DNA of 64,000 nucleotides from Chelydra serpentina (Eukaryota; Chordata; Testudines; Chelydridae): assembly GCA_037349315.1 (NCBI GenBank), contig JBAIAC010000023.1, positions 36,122,501-36,186,500 of the forward strand, given 5' to 3'. Shown here piece after piece: positions 19,750 to 31,707 of this stretch. How positions within the stretch are numbered: position 1 is the first letter of the stretch; every line of letters starts with the position of its first letter. The notes under the pieces were generated by a model. That model made no database searches and had not been told where the DNA came from. It saw only the letters and a list, made by a program, of their open reading frames with translations. The translations under genes were made by a program, and so were the position numbers.

Positions 19750-21555
19750 GACATCCTCAGGATCTGCACCGAGAAAATGCTATGGAGAATGTTCCCTGGT
19801 TCCACCTCCTCCTGACCATGACCCAGCTGTTGAACTGATGCAAGGTCCAGACCTACAATGGACTGTGTGTGTAGAGCCAGTAAGCAGGACAAAGCATGGC
19901 TGTCTCTTCTTCCTTGGGCTCATGACAGGTTCCTCCAGGTCTACCTCTTCTTGCATGAGGGGTGGGGAGAATAATGGAGTAGGAGTTCTGTAGCTATGGC
20001 ACATAGGCAGGTTGCCTCACATAGTTCCTCTGGCATTCTAACCCCAAAGTGTATTAAAATAAGCAAAAGCTAAGCCTTTTATAGGCTTTTATTAGCCCTT
20101 ACTTTAAAACACTGCATATGCTTTTTTCTTTATTATGGCTACTTTTTGAATAAAACAGCTGAAATATTTTCAGCGTTGGAGTCCTGGAGAGATTGTGTTT
20201 CCACTGAAGTTAATTATCTGAAGCCTTCCGTGTCAGCACCAGAGTAAACACCTTGAATTTATGACCACGGGCTTCAGAATGCTTAAAAATATACTTAACA
20301 CTTGTTTGGTTGTGGTTCCGTTACTTTAAAGAATGAAGTTATAGTCACACATGTTTTCATTTGCTTCTTTTAGGGGAAAAAATGCTCTCATATATTCTGG
20401 CAAGAACAGCAGAAACGAAATGTCATGCACTTAACTAGTATGCTCATGCCTATAATGTAAATATGAAATATATAAAGAATTTTTACAGCATTTCAAACCG
20501 TAAGAGAGATAAGTAATATCTTTGTAATGTGAACAGAGCCATTTTCATTATCACAGGGCTTTGACAACCAGCTTCCTACGCAGTTTGTCATGTTGAATGT
20601 CACTAATACTGTCTGAATGCTGATTTTGTTCGCTACTTTTGTTATGTCTCAAGTAAAGATCTGATGTGTTTAATTTAGCAAATGCATTGATAAACAGATA
20701 TAAATCTTTGGAAAGGCTATTGATAAAAAAAACACCTCTAATATCTCACTGATGTTAGGCTTCAATGCCATTTACATTTTATCCTTTTTATGAGCTCTGC
20801 GTTAGTGCAGCATTCATCCTGAAGGATGACTGAAAAACATAGCATGCTGTTAAGTGCCCTGGCATATATCCAGAGTAGCCCAGCTGGTTCTAAGGGAGTT
20901 ACTCCAGTGCATCTTAGAGCAGTATTTGGCCCAGCGACTGTCTTACCTGCAGTTATTGTTATGGGTGTTATATATGCTTGACTCTTACATGTCCTTATCT
21001 TTTTTTTTTTTTTTTTAATCCTTGGCTCATTTGCCAAATGAATATTTTTTTCACCATGGATCTGATACCAGGAGGAGTAGACAGCCTTCCATAAACATCA
21101 ACTTCAGCGGGCGCTTTTCTGCCACCCTATATGTAATGGGATAGTCACCCACTGTACCCCAGCATGGTGCAAAGGGCCCTCTGCTGTGCCAGCATAGATA
21201 GCTGTTTCCATGTAAAGAGTTAATCCTCATTGAGGGAAAGGGAGCTTGTACCTGGGTTACCCCTGGCTTTAGCAGCCTTACATCCCTTCAGCAACCCATC
21301 CTTGCTCCTGGAGTCACACCAGCTGGCTTCAAACGCACTATGGGGTTGCAGGTACCTCATGTTGTTGGGGCCCCAGCTTCTGACAGACCCCACCCCCACC
21401 CACTATGTGGGTGCTGTTGCTTATAGGAGCTGGCCTGGTCCAGGACTCAGTGAACATAGGTGGTTGTTTCCTAGCTGACTATATTGCCTGTTTAGCATTG
21501 CTTTTAGCAATTGCAGTCACAGGCATGTCTGTTGAACTCCCTTTTTGTTTTTAGA
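19750..21555. other. Unassigned, AT-rich in 20390-20760
   Basis: No exon or repeat family recognised. A run of about 18 T lies at 20999-21017. The AT-rich part could hold a conserved non-coding element, which only alignment can show. Confidence 0.45.
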
Positions 21556-21559
21556 GACA

Positions 21560-21697
21560 CCTCCAAGCTTGAGAGCCCAAGTTCCAGCCCGAGCTGCAAT
21601 GTCTGCATTGCTATTTTTAGCACACTAGCCTGAGCCCCACGCACACAAGTCTGGCTACCCGGGCTGGAAGGCTCTCTCTCAGGTGCCATGTAGACAT
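21560..21697. mobile_element. Partial copy of the snap-back MITE family
   Basis: Contains AGCCCGAGCTGCAATGT, TTTTTAGCACACTAGCCTGA, CTACCCGGGCTGGAAGGCTC and an end with ATGTAGACATTA. These match one half of the family represented at 19481-19746 as I remember it. It ends where the next SINE begins. Confidence 0.5.
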
Positions 21698-21905
21698 TAG
21701 GGGGGAGGGATAGCTCAGTGGTTTGAGCATTAGCCTGCTAAACACAGGGTTATGAGTTCAATCCTTGAGAGGGCCACTTAGGGATCTGGGGCAAACAAAT
21801 CTGTCAGGGGACAGTACTTGGTCCTGCTAGTGAAGGCAGGGGACTGGACTTGACTTGATGACCTTTCAAGGTCCTTCCAGTTCTGGGAAATTGGCATCTC
21901 TCCAT
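21698..21905 (+). mobile_element. tRNA-derived SINE, older variant
   Basis: Head GGGGGGAGGGATAGCTCAGT with A box (TAGCTCAGTGGTTTGAGC), B box GGTTATGAGTTCAATCC, and body TAGGGATCTGGGGC. The 3' half differs from the other copies (ACTTGGTCCTGCTAGTGAAG, CAAGGTCCTTCCAGTTCTG), marking a different subfamily. Confidence 0.8.
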
Positions 21906-21924
21906 TTATATATATGCGCACTGT

Positions 21925-22095
21925 GGTAGGTGTTGCAGAAGCACATAGTCAGAGACAGTCCCTGCACCGATGAGCTAACTAAACAAGATAGCGGAAGGGG
22001 AAACATGGGCGTTAGAAAGGTGAAGTGGCTTGCCCAAGGTCAACCACAAAGTCAAGAACTGGAACAGAAGCCAGGTCTACTGAGGGCCTCTCCAT
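21925..22095 (-). repeat. MIR-like SINE copy
   Basis: The + strand shows GAGACAGTCCCTGCACCGAT, GTGAAGTGGCTTGCCCAAGG and GAACAGAAGCCAGGTCTAC, the reverse complement of the same family as 10225-10515. It follows the SINE at 21698-21905 directly. Confidence 0.65.
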
Positions 22096-22099
22096 TGAA

Positions 22100-22970
22100 C
22101 ATCAAAAAGAGAGCTGCTTTTCCATAAGGAAAATAATACTCCTTGAACATTATTACTTTTTGTGTAATGTATGCCATCATATCACGGATAGATCAGATTT
22201 TACAGATCAGTTTATCTTGGCACATTATGTCTGTACCATATCCAAGGACACTGCTAAAAATGTCTCAGACTTTATTCATTTTATACTGCAGGAGCAAAAT
22301 AAATAGAATATACGTTGTATGAATACACAGGCACTCTAACAGGAAAGTCTATGCAACTTCAACTACCCTCTGTAATTTTCCATTTTTCCCCACAGAAATT
22401 TTCTCTGTTGATATTTTGATATAAATTTGTCTGAAAGGGAGGAAGAAGGAAAGTTTAATCAGAAGCTTGTCAACAGACTGCATTCACTTAAGAATTAGTG
22501 GAGAACTACAGTCTATGCAGCTTGGTATATTCCCAGGAGAGAGAGATCTCTCAGGGGGCTATTTGAAACAAATATTTTTATTTTTTGTTTCAGGAAAATT
22601 ATTTAGGCTGGATATTTTTCTGTTGGAGTGTACATGAAAGCACCAAAGGAGAAGCCAGCCCTAAAGAATATTTAATGTGCATTGCTTGCTTCTAATCATC
22701 ATGCAACTACCTTATTAATTTTCTAAACATCCTGGAACCTCTGGGTCAGCAGTTAAAACAGTCAGACTAATTGAGATGAGAAGAATAATGGAAACATTCC
22801 CCCTCTGCTGTGATACCGACAAATTACTTCCATCCCATTACTTAAGCAACTAATTAGCTGTCAATTCTGCTTTTCTGATCAACTCTTTGTTTTCTTAGCT
22901 CAACCTCCCACCCCTCCCCACCCGATTTCTTCCCCTTTCTCCAGTTCCATTCAGTCCATAGTTTATACTG
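22100..22970. other. Unassigned sequence
   Basis: No recognisable exon or repeat; AT-rich. Confidence 0.45.
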
Positions 22971-22974
22971 TGAG

Positions 22975-23090
22975 TTCTCTGGGGCAGAGACTGCCCTCTT
23001 TGTTGCATGTCTGAGCATTGCCTAACACAATGGGGTCCTAAACTTTGTACCTAGGAACTACTGTAATAATATAATAAATGATATAGTAAT
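22975..23090 (+). repeat. MIR-like SINE 3' tail
   Basis: Plus-strand GGGGCAGAGACTGCCCTCTT, GCCTAACACAATGGGGTCCT and TACTGTAATAATATAATAAA are the 3' tail of the turtle MIR-type SINE. Similar tails occur at 56085-56190 and about 58108-58190. Confidence 0.6.
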
Positions 23091-23094
23091 AAAA

Positions 23095-23930
23095 GTTGGT
23101 ACATATAACACCAAATCTGAGTGAATAATATGCAACAAAACATTTACCCTAATGCTGCCCAGTGCTCAGATAACAAAGTATTTATCACATATGAAAATTC
23201 ACCATTACTTCATCTAGAATCTAGTAGTGGTTCACAAATTCAGATCACGTAATCAGATATCTTAGTGCATTAAATTTCACCCAGTTACCCAGTTTCACCC
23301 ACCCTGCATGTAACTCAATACTTTGTGGTCTGAGGTATAGATTGCTAGTTGTTATTTATTTAGGCCCTGATCCTGCATGGGGAACCACATAGGGAGACCC
23401 CTGTGAAGCATAGTTGGGGCTTTATTTATTATTTGGATCATAGCTGTGCTTAAAGACACCAACCAGGGGGGATCAGAGGATTAACTTTTCTAGGTACTGT
23501 AGAAACCTTTCCTTCCCAAAAGAGCTTACTAACTCATGCCAAGAAACAACAGGGGGACAAGACCAGAATGGGGAGGAAAGCAGAGGATGACAAGAGAACC
23601 ATGAAACAATGGAGTTAGCAGTAATCCTTGCTCGCCACCTGCCTATGCATCTTGATAGGACTACAAGAGGCCTTCAATAGGAACTCAGGCCAGCTTAGGT
23701 TAGTATTGATAAAATGCCATTACTATGTGGAGGCATGTTGGCCTATGTGAAATGATGATGTCAGTCTGGTTTCTAAAGGACAAGTGTCCTGAGCTCCACC
23801 TCTTGTTGGCAGCTTCAGCAGAGAGGCCAGGGACTGACTGACCTGAATTATTTTCTCCTCTCCAGAGAATGGACCCTCCAGGTCCAGTGTGAGGGAAACT
23901 AGGACACTGCCCATGCAATATCTGTTCTAT
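23095..23930. other. Unassigned; possible short palindromic element
   Basis: Near 23345-23440 a GGCCCTGATCCTGCATGGGG block faces inverted partners, suggesting another short snap-back repeat. No exon recognised. Confidence 0.4.
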
Positions 23931-23934
23931 GCAT

Positions 23935-24053
23935 TAATAAAGTACTTCACCCACGAAAGCTTATGTTCCAATACGTCTGTTAGTCTATAAGGTGCCACAG
24001 GATTCCTTGTCGCTTCTACAGATCCAGACTAACATGGCTACCCCTCTGATACT
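23935..24053 (+). mobile_element. Penelope-like element 3' end fragment
   Basis: Plus-strand CCCACGAAAGCTTATGTTCC, GTTAGTCTATAAGGTGCCAC and CTAACATGGCTACCCCTCTG are the same 3' terminal sequence as the minus-strand copy at 6211-6758. The copy begins inside hammerhead helix II, so the CUGAUGA part of the ribozyme is missing. Helix III (GCTTATGT) is closer to the intact form than at 6300. Confidence 0.7.
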
Positions 24054-24065
24054 TCAAGTAATATG

Positions 24066-24150
24066 ATTATGATAACATAGGACCTCATGTACTGGATCAG
24101 ATCAGAGGTCCATCTAGTCCCTGCTTCTAAAAGGAGCCAATCTTCTAGAG
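24066..24150 (-). repeat. CR1 3' end fragment
   Basis: AACATAGGACCTCATGTACT, GGATCAGATCAGAGGTCCAT and CTAGTCCCTGCTTC are the reverse complement of a CR1 3' end. Short and diverged. Confidence 0.5.
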
Positions 24151-24154
24151 CTGT

Positions 24155-25020
24155 CAATTCAGCACTTTTCATAAATACTAAAAATCTTTGCTGCATCTTC
24201 ACATGAGAGAATTTATACCTAGAATACTTGAGCTACTGTTAGCCAATGTCAAATGAGTACATTGTGAAGGGCATGAGATGCAGGCCAGTCAAATGTCATT
24301 ACCTCACTGCTGAGGCAGTGATTTAACAACTAGAAGATTGTTAGGCACATTGTTAGGCACAGGTAGGTCTTCCTACCTCAGAGCACCTCTGTCAGGGCTG
24401 TTGCTAGGACATCAGAAGTTTAGAGGCAAAAGATGCCAGAGCTTTGATGGTTACATGGTGTACAACTACTCCAATGTTATGACGACCAGGCAGTTTCTTT
24501 TTACTTGAAGTGTTTTTTTAAATAAAACACATTCAAGGTCAATGACAAATGTCTGTAACATTATAAGAGGCAAATCACAAATGGAAAACCAGTCCAGAAT
24601 GCAAGACATTAATACAGGAAACAAATTTAAAAGTGCTTATAAACTGATTATTATTATTATAGCTGGAGAAACAATAAATGAGGAACACTCCAGTCAGATA
24701 CCGAAAGACAGATCATTTAGAAGCTAATGACAAAGACAGTTCAGAGCTGACAGTAGAGAGTAATGAGGACTTTTAAGTTGTCTTGTATTCGCTGTGCATC
24801 TTAAAATATGTAGAATTAAAAAAAAAACAAGAAACTCTAAAAGACAAACCTGTTTTGTTGGGAATAGAGAGTAAAAGGGTCAGATTTATTCCTGGGTGTG
24901 ATCTGTTGAAGTCAATGCAGTTACACCAGGAAGGAATTTGGCCAAAATAGTGTACATTGTATAAGGTACATTTGAAAAAAAAAAAAAAACAAGGGAGAGG
25001 GAGACACTGGCAAGAACAGT
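24155..25020. other. Unassigned; two A-runs and a short hairpin element
   Basis: A short palindromic element of the GGGTCAGAT ... GGCC type sits near 24880-24945. Runs of A at about 24820 and 24975-24990. No exon recognised. Confidence 0.4.
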
Positions 25021-25024
25021 CTTA

Positions 25025-25275
25025 GAAAAGAAAGTGTTTGAAATAAGTGGGAGTTAGGTGCCTAACCTGCTTAGGTGCTTTTAAAAATCCCACTAGGCAC
25101 CTGTTTGCATTTTTAGATGTCTAAATACCTTTGAAAATCTGGCCCTTAGGTATTTAAGAGGCTCATCTCATCAAACGTCACTGGAATTTAGACTGCTTTG
25201 GGACTAAATGACTTTTTAAAATGAGACTTAGGCACCTAAATCACTTAGGTCCTTTTGGAAATTTTGCCCTGTGTC
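25025..25275. repeat. Palindromic TTAGGCACCTAA-type repeat
   Basis: The blocks GTTAGGTGCCTAACC, CTTAGGTGCTTTTAAAAATC, TAGGCACCTGTTTGC and ACTTAGGCACCTAAATCACT alternate in orientation. This gives an imperfect snap-back structure, probably a MITE. Confidence 0.5.
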
Positions 25276-25297
25276 CTACCCACACAAAACTCCTCCT

Positions 25298-25420
25298 TAG
25301 GGTAACCAGATGTCCCAATTTCATAGGGACAGACTGGATATTTGGTGGATTTTTCTTATATAGGTACCTATTACCCTCCACCCCATCCCGATTTTTCACA
25401 CTTGCTATTTCATCACCCTA
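25298..25420. mobile_element. Short MITE, GTGACCAGATGTCCC family (copy 1)
   Basis: Starts TAGGGTAACCAGATGTCCCA and ends ATCACCCTA, with inverted ends and flanking TA. Its closest relative here is 40013-40134, sharing TTTTTCTTATATAGG and CCCGATTTTTCACACTTGCT blocks. Non-coding. Confidence 0.75.
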
Positions 25421-25424
25421 ACTC

Positions 25425-26050
25425 CCCACTTAATTTAGTTTTGCTCAGCTACACTAACTGTAGTTCTCCATTAATTTAAATAAATCCTATATGAATGTCA
25501 AGAGTTAAAATTTTGAAGTTTACAACTGTATAATAGATAAGTACTTTACTATATTAAACATGGAGCAACGCAAATATACTTTTATCCATCTGGTATTTAA
25601 TTAAGGTGCAATTCCATCTTATTAAAACTAAAGCAATGCACCTAGTGATAACAGTTATCGTATATTAAATAATGTTAATTAAGAACGTTTACCCAGGTTC
25701 CACAACAAACTGTAACAATTCCTTGGCCAATAAATATCATTAAACTATTTTTTCAATACTTATGTGGCATTTGGCTGACACGTAAAATAAATGCCTTATT
25801 AAATTTAAATTAAATCCTTATTTGAGAGAGGCAATTGAAATGGTGACCATGTATTATAAAACAGGAAAAATCAAACAGAGTGTTTGAAAGTATTTAAAAG
25901 ATTTAAGAAATTAAAAATAAAAAAGAGAGAGAGAAAAAGAAAAGAATAAATCGAGCAGAGCTACTTGAAAACTCTGGAAAAGGATGATGAAAATTGCATG
26001 GATTTAGAGTTCTTACCCAACTTCTTTTTTCTGAAAAACAGCACTGAGTT

Positions 26051-26088
<38 letters not shown>

Positions 26089-26745
26089 CATTGAAGCCGT
26101 AAAACATAAACATCTCCAAATGAAAAATATAATACAGCTTTTACCAGTAACTTGATTGTAAATGTTTGGAGGATTCTCCATTGCTCCGGTAACAGAGTTG
26201 GTATTCTGGTCAGTGAGCCAGTGCTGAAGTTATGCAGGCGAGCAATCCCATTCTTGTTCTTGACTAAGCTTCATGGAGGAGATCATTTCATTAACCACCC
26301 AACTTTCAGAAGTACATTTTAATAGGAGAAGGGTTGTAGTAATGAATTTAAAGACTCACTGACCAAATGGTATTTTGATGGACTTAAAATAAACGATGAA
26401 AGAAAGGGCCTGGTTATTAAAAAAGGAAAATGCCGTTCTTACCCAGGTTTTAAATCCATCAAGCAACGCAATGTAGCTATAAATAAACACAATATCTCAC
26501 TCCAATTTAAAAGTGAGTCACTGGAGAATGGATTAAAATATGCATATACTGGAGGTGTAGAAAAGAGAACACTGATACATTCTCATGAATGTGTTCAAAC
26601 AATGGTGGGAACTACACTAAAAAAATGCAAAAGAGTGTAAGTATATACCCTGTTATCAGTCCAGTCAGAACTCTCTCACTTGAACCCAATAGGTATTTTC
26701 CTGGAAAATCTGATGGCAAGATACAAGGATAATGAGCCAGATCCT
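25425..26745. other. AT-rich unassigned DNA around a TG tract
   Basis: 25430-25900 is strongly AT-rich. 25917-25945 is a purine-rich GA tract. Nothing coding is recognised; the 92-residue minus frame at 25903-26181 is produced by the TG repeat and GA tract. Confidence 0.5.
26051..26090. repeat. (TG)n-(CG)n microsatellite
   Basis: About 32 bases of alternating TG followed by CGCGCGC. Alternating purine-pyrimidine sequence of this kind can adopt Z-DNA and is usually length-variable. Confidence 0.95.
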
Positions 26746-26803
26746 CAGCTGATGTAAATTAGCATCGCTTCACTGCCTTTACACCAGCTGAGAATCTGGC
26801 CCA
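26746..26803. mobile_element. Short palindromic element, GGCCAGATYCTCAGCTG family
   Basis: Left arm GCCAGATCCTCAGCTGATGT and inverted right arm GCCAGATTCTCAGCTGGTGT match at 18 of 20. About 60-70 bp long. Relatives: 46270-46355, 29713-29790, 15291-15378. Confidence 0.65.
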
Positions 26804-26944
26804 ATAACTCTATGTACAGCAGCATTTTACATCCCAATGCATTCTAAAGTGTTTTACACATTAGTTGTGTAAGGAAAACACTTTGCTGAAATGCAGCCAC
26901 CTCTGGGGAAATGGGCAAATGCCAGCCAAAGAACACTTTCTTAA

Positions 26945-27235
26945 TAGAGCTGGCCAGAAAACCAACATTTTTGGCACAAGACATTTCAAACAAAATATCT
27001 TCATTTGAAAATTTTCAGTCATAGAAGTTTGGTTTTCCCATGGAAATATTTGAACTGATTTGAAACCAAAGGAACTTGTTTTTAATCGACATTTTCTCTT
27101 GCATCAAAAACCTGGAAACAAAGTGACGTTTTAAGTTGATTTAAAAATTGGTTATTTTAAAATTTCTCACAAAAAAACTGAAATTTTTCTTTGTTATTGA
27201 CATTTCCCCTCCCACCAGAAAGTTGGTTTAGATTA
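26945..27235. mobile_element. GAGCTGG-family AT-rich element
   Basis: Starts TAGAGCTGGCCAGAAAACC and continues with AAAATTTTCAGTC, GAAATATTTGAAC and AAATTTTTC blocks like the copies at 14561 and 63038. The right terminus is not clear. Confidence 0.5.
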
Positions 27236-27239
27236 ATCC

Positions 27240-28255
27240 TCTTTTCTACTCTCTAACAATAAGGAGATGGAATGCTTAAGTTAAGGACCAGTCATACAAG
27301 AAGTGGTATAGGATTAGTAATAACCATGCCAAGGAGAAGGGACACCAGTTCTTAAGATCTTGTCCAAAAGACCCACATACTGCACCACATGAAACTTTAG
27401 TTTATCAGCACTGGAAGGGATGACACTCTAAACAAAATTCCTCCCTAGTGTACATCTACTGAAATCAATTGTGATTGTACCTACTTACTAGAATGCTGAA
27501 TTCCAGCCAGTTCTGACAGAATTAGACTCTGAAGTTCCAGTGGCTCTAAGATTTAGATAAATTAATCATCCCCTCTGACATGTTCCTCTAATGGGGAGGG
27601 GAAACAGATAATAATGTGAGTGGTAGAATGGGGCTCAGAACTCTCGAGTCCCAGGCTAGTCCCCTATTCACTGACCCACACTTCCTCTCTCAGCTGAAAA
27701 AAATAAATCTCTCCTCAAACTCAAATAATTCTAGGGCAATAGCCTGAAATTTCTGACTGAAGAAATACTGGATCTAGGCCAGATATGGAGGGTAAATACA
27801 ATCCAATATATAGAATGATTACTCCCACATCATTGCTCCAAAGTTCCTCAGAATGATCATGTTTTGTTCTGATTTTTTAAAGGCTATTTGTCTGTGTAAG
27901 GAGGAAAATGTGGTTCACCTGGGCAGATTATAGTGTTGCAAATGGATTAAAATTTAAAGCAAGTCTTATCTTTTATTAGATGTAACATAAGAGCATGATA
28001 AATTGTCTTTGCCAAATAGCATCAGATTTCTCTCTTTTTAGCATTAAAGTCATTTTCTTGCTGGAACATGTACAGGTTTAAAAGTTAAATAATGTAATTA
28101 TAACAACTGTATGAGCTTCCTCTACACTCCCCAGTCAGAAACATGTGCACTTTTCCCAAACTGGTTTGAGTTTCCGTGTGCTCTCTATTTTCCTCTTTCC
28201 CTTAAAAATACATCTAGCAACCTCAAATTTGAAGTCCAGCTTTTCTTCTCCTCCT
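27240..28255. other. Unassigned sequence
   Basis: No exon or repeat family recognised. Confidence 0.45.
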
Positions 28256-28259
28256 GAGA

Positions 28260-28470
28260 TGCACGGACTCTCCTGCCCCAGGTATCAAACAAGACATTGC
28301 ACTTCCATAGCACCTCTCATCTATGGATCTCAAACCCCTGAGAGGTTACCCCTATTTCACAGATGGCTAAATTGAGAAAGGTAAAATGAGTTACTCAAGG
28401 TCACACAACGAGTCTGCGGCAAATTCAGGAATTGAAGCCCAAATTTTCACTTCCAGGCACCTTCTCTAAT
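28260..28470 (-). repeat. MIR-like SINE copy
   Basis: The + strand shows CACTTCCATAGCACCTCTCA, ACCCCTATTTCACAGATGGC, TCAAGGTCACACAACGAGTC and GGAATTGAAGCCC: the reverse complement of a MIR/CORE-SINE with its 3' portion. Confidence 0.65.
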
Positions 28471-28474
28471 TAAA

Positions 28475-29320
28475 GACAACCAGCCTTCCCCACAGTTCAA
28501 TGCATTGAGGAGTGCTTGGATGGGAACTGTCACAGTTCAAGGCAACTGCACCTGTATTGCCCCTTAGTGGTCCAGCAAGGGCACTCACTCTCAGACTTCT
28601 AGCTCCCCAGCCATTGTCTTTCTGGTTAAGACCCCCATCTCTCTCCTTTCTGACTAGAATATTTCCAGGCTGCACAGTTTCCTACCCTCGCTCTATTATT
28701 CCCAGCCCGGACAGGTTGCCCAAGGACACCTGCTTTTTTTCTCTTCAGAAATGGTTAACAAGTGTAATTGCTACAGTTATAAGGTAGTACACAACACTTC
28801 CTATGTAAGCCTGCTTTATTCTTAAGGTAAAAAGCACTACATTTAGAACAATAAAAGAACTTATGTGTCCTTATAAATTTACCAGAATTAACCCCAATCC
28901 TAACATGGATTCTGGCAGGAGCAGTCCTTCAAACAACATGCAAAGGGAATTCCTTGTAGTGACAAGTTCATCACAGCTTCAGCTCAGAACAACCACACTG
29001 ATAACATGGTTAGTCCACCCTTTGTACAGTTTAGGGTTCTTTGATCTGGAGTTTGCAGGACCTGGTGGTAATTAGTAGACAATGGGTTTTCCTTCCCAGG
29101 GAATAGCTTCAAAAGGATGGGTACAAAGTGTGTGATTTACATTCCCAAGGTGGTACTTAGGAAATCCACTTCACAGGTATTGTTCCAAAAAGTCCTTTGA
29201 AGTTCCTAATACCTTACAGAAATTGCATTAGTCAGTCTCTTAGAGAAGGTACATACATCTAGTTTCAAAGTAACATATACACAATTGCGCTATTAATACA
29301 ATGGACTCCAAACTTAATTC
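28475..29320. other. Unassigned sequence
   Basis: No exon or repeat family recognised. The frames at 28512-28787 and 28863-29075 lack any domain. Confidence 0.45.
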
Positions 29321-29324
29321 AGTA

Positions 29325-29445
29325 AAGATACACGGTGTTGTGAGGTAATATCTTTTATTAGACCAACTTCTGTTAGTGAACGAGACAAGCTTTGGAGCTT
29401 CACACAACACTTCTTCGGGCCAATAATGTTCATTCAGGATATTGC
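29325..29445 (-). repeat. Dispersed repeat with degenerate hammerhead-like layout
   Basis: The + strand GAGGTAATATCTTTTATTAG, CCAACTTCTGTTAGTGAACG and GACAAGCTTTGGAGCTTCAC belong to a repeat common in turtles. On the minus strand the layout resembles the PLE ribozyme, but the core bases are CCGAAGA and CAAA instead of CUGANGA and GAAA. A relation to Penelope-like elements is a guess. Confidence 0.4.
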
Positions 29446-29449
29446 AAGA

Positions 29450-31140
29450 TATTGGTAGTCGGTCACAGGAACGACAACACTTTCTCCTTTGGCTTGCTTT
29501 ATTTTTTAAATGCTTACCCCTCAAAGTCTCCCCACATCTAGACAGGTACTCAAATAATTTTCAAACTGTCCTGCACATCTCTCTAAAGGTTGGAGGGGTT
29601 CTCCTCTGGCTTACATTGATACAAATCAGCCATAACTCCACCGCCAACAGTTTTACAATTATGAAAAACTGGAAGAAGAATCAGGCCCTTATGTCGGAAG
29701 CCAAGAACACTATGGGCCAGATCCGCCGCTGATGTACATCAGACTTCACTGGAGTTACATGGCTGTTCGCCATCTGAGGATCCCTGTATAGTCATTTTCG
29801 GAAGATTCAGCAATTCTTATGTCTATTTACATAATGAAAAGCCAAAGGAAGCTATTCATTCTGTACCATGCTGTGCATACTGAACCCTTTTGGAAACATG
29901 CCTCCATGCACCATCCCCGGCTTCTGCATTCACAGCTCTGCAGACAATAATCACAATGAGTTTGCCCAATAATTGAAGCACTTGTAAAACTGCACGTGGT
30001 GCCTGAGTATAAGGGACAGAACTCTGTGAAAGTGACTAAATGCTCCTTGTAGATTTTCACAGAGAAATGTTGGTCATTTCTTTCCAGGCCATTTTTCAAC
30101 TTAGGAAATACCAGCAGATGTAAATACCAGCCATTTACAGAAAATGGCCATTTTTCACAGAGACCGTATGAATGTTGGCATGTTTCCAATGCAAATTGAT
30201 TCTTGTCTGCAAAGAATATTCGACCATATCCTCAGCTGGTGAAACTAAGTGCAGCGCTACTGAATTTCAAAGTAGAAATTTTGCAAAACGTGTGGGTTTT
30301 TACTCACGAATGGTTTTAAATTAGAATGAAAAGCCACACAATGTCATTTGAGCTCCCCCAACAAGAGCCCATTCTGGATTTTTTTTTTTTTAAGTGCAAA
30401 CCTCTGTTTGGGAGAGAGGCTGATGTTCATGAAATTTGCCTGTATAGGCCGATTCTTTAGCCCATATGACTATAAAAAGGTGGGTCCAATTGTTCCCGCC
30501 TGCAGAAAATCTACGGAAAGGAGCCAAGAGGGAGGAAATTTCTGCAAAGTTAAAAAACAGTCTATGGGGCCTCCCATAAACCCCATTGGTCTCAAAGGTT
30601 AGCAGGAGGCCGGGATAATGAGCATGGATTTCCCCATGCCTCCATCTGGTTCTATATGTGTCTGATCCAAACTCTAATGAAATCACTGGAAATCTTTCCA
30701 TTGACTTCTCTGGGTTTGGGATCATGTGTCATTTCTGCATATTTCTGGGGCACAACTGGGCCCTGCATTATTACAAACATCAGCCCCAACTAAGGATGTA
30801 AGATCATACAAGACTGCGGATAAATCAGACTGTCTGCACTGTAGAAGATTACAGAGTATGCAGTAATATAAATTTCTTCTTCTGAATCATCTCTTCCATA
30901 GCTTCATTTCTGGCTAAGTCTTTCTGCTGTAATGTAATTACCTCTAAAACAAGAATGTACACATCTCTCCGTAAGTTTATTTTAATGCTTTTAGGTTTCT
31001 TCAGACACTTAATTATTTTACTTTACAACATCTTATTGCAGTTGTTTATCAGGAATTAGTGGTACAGTAGCTTGCCTAATCCTTCGTTACCTGCAAATGA
31101 TGGCTTCTCTTTTATTACTTTCCAGCTGAAGTAGATGAGT
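29450..31140. other. Mostly unassigned; one short hairpin element
   Basis: 29713-29790 (GGGCCAGATCCGCCGCTGAT ... ATCTGAGGATCC) is another short palindromic element. No exon recognised. 30830-31110 is AT-rich and unique-looking. Confidence 0.4.
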
Positions 31141-31144
31141 TTGG

Positions 31145-31228
31145 GATAATACCCATTGATATCTGGGTATTAATTGATATTAATACCCATTGATAATACC
31201 CATTGATATCTGGGTATTAATTGATATT
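31145..31228. repeat. 37-bp perfect direct duplication, period 47
   Basis: 31145-31181 and 31192-31228 are identical over 37 bases and separated by 10 bases that repeat the motif AATACCCATT. Each copy contains an inverted repeat, AATACCCA ... TGGGTATT. Confidence 0.95.
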
Positions 31229-31229
31229 C

Positions 31230-31699
31230 TGTTTTAATAAAGCTTCACCATGTTGGGAATTCCTGTTGTTTGTTTCTGCCCTTTCAGGTTGACAAATTCT
31301 GGTTATAAAATGAAGGGTGAAAGTACAATAGCAGCAAATAAACTCTATTTTTAAATCTGTCTGTATGTCTGCCTCTTTGTCTAATTATGTTGGGCTTAGA
31401 TATCTTTCCAAAGCATACACCAAAGCAGGAATTGTTCCATGTTTAATTGACTTATAATACAATGAAGTTAGGGCATGGTAAATATGTGTGGAGTTAAATA
31501 CATCAATGAACCCCAAATGTTCACAGTTTAGATTGTGTTTGCATAAGCACCTGAAAGGTAAAACTCCCATTGGGAATGTACCCGGCATTCTTGGTTCAGA
31601 TTCTGGTTTCAGTTACATTGGTCACCTCTAGAGCTACTCTGTTGACTTCAGTGGAGTTGTTCCAAATGTACACTGGTAGAAGTGAGAGCGAGCTCTAGC
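31230..31699. other. Unassigned sequence
   Basis: No exon or repeat family recognised. Confidence 0.4.
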
Positions 31700-31707
31700 C
31701 TCATTAT

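Noticed and set aside
25903..26181. 92-residue minus frame with alternating His-Thr
   Set aside because: Product of reading the TG microsatellite.
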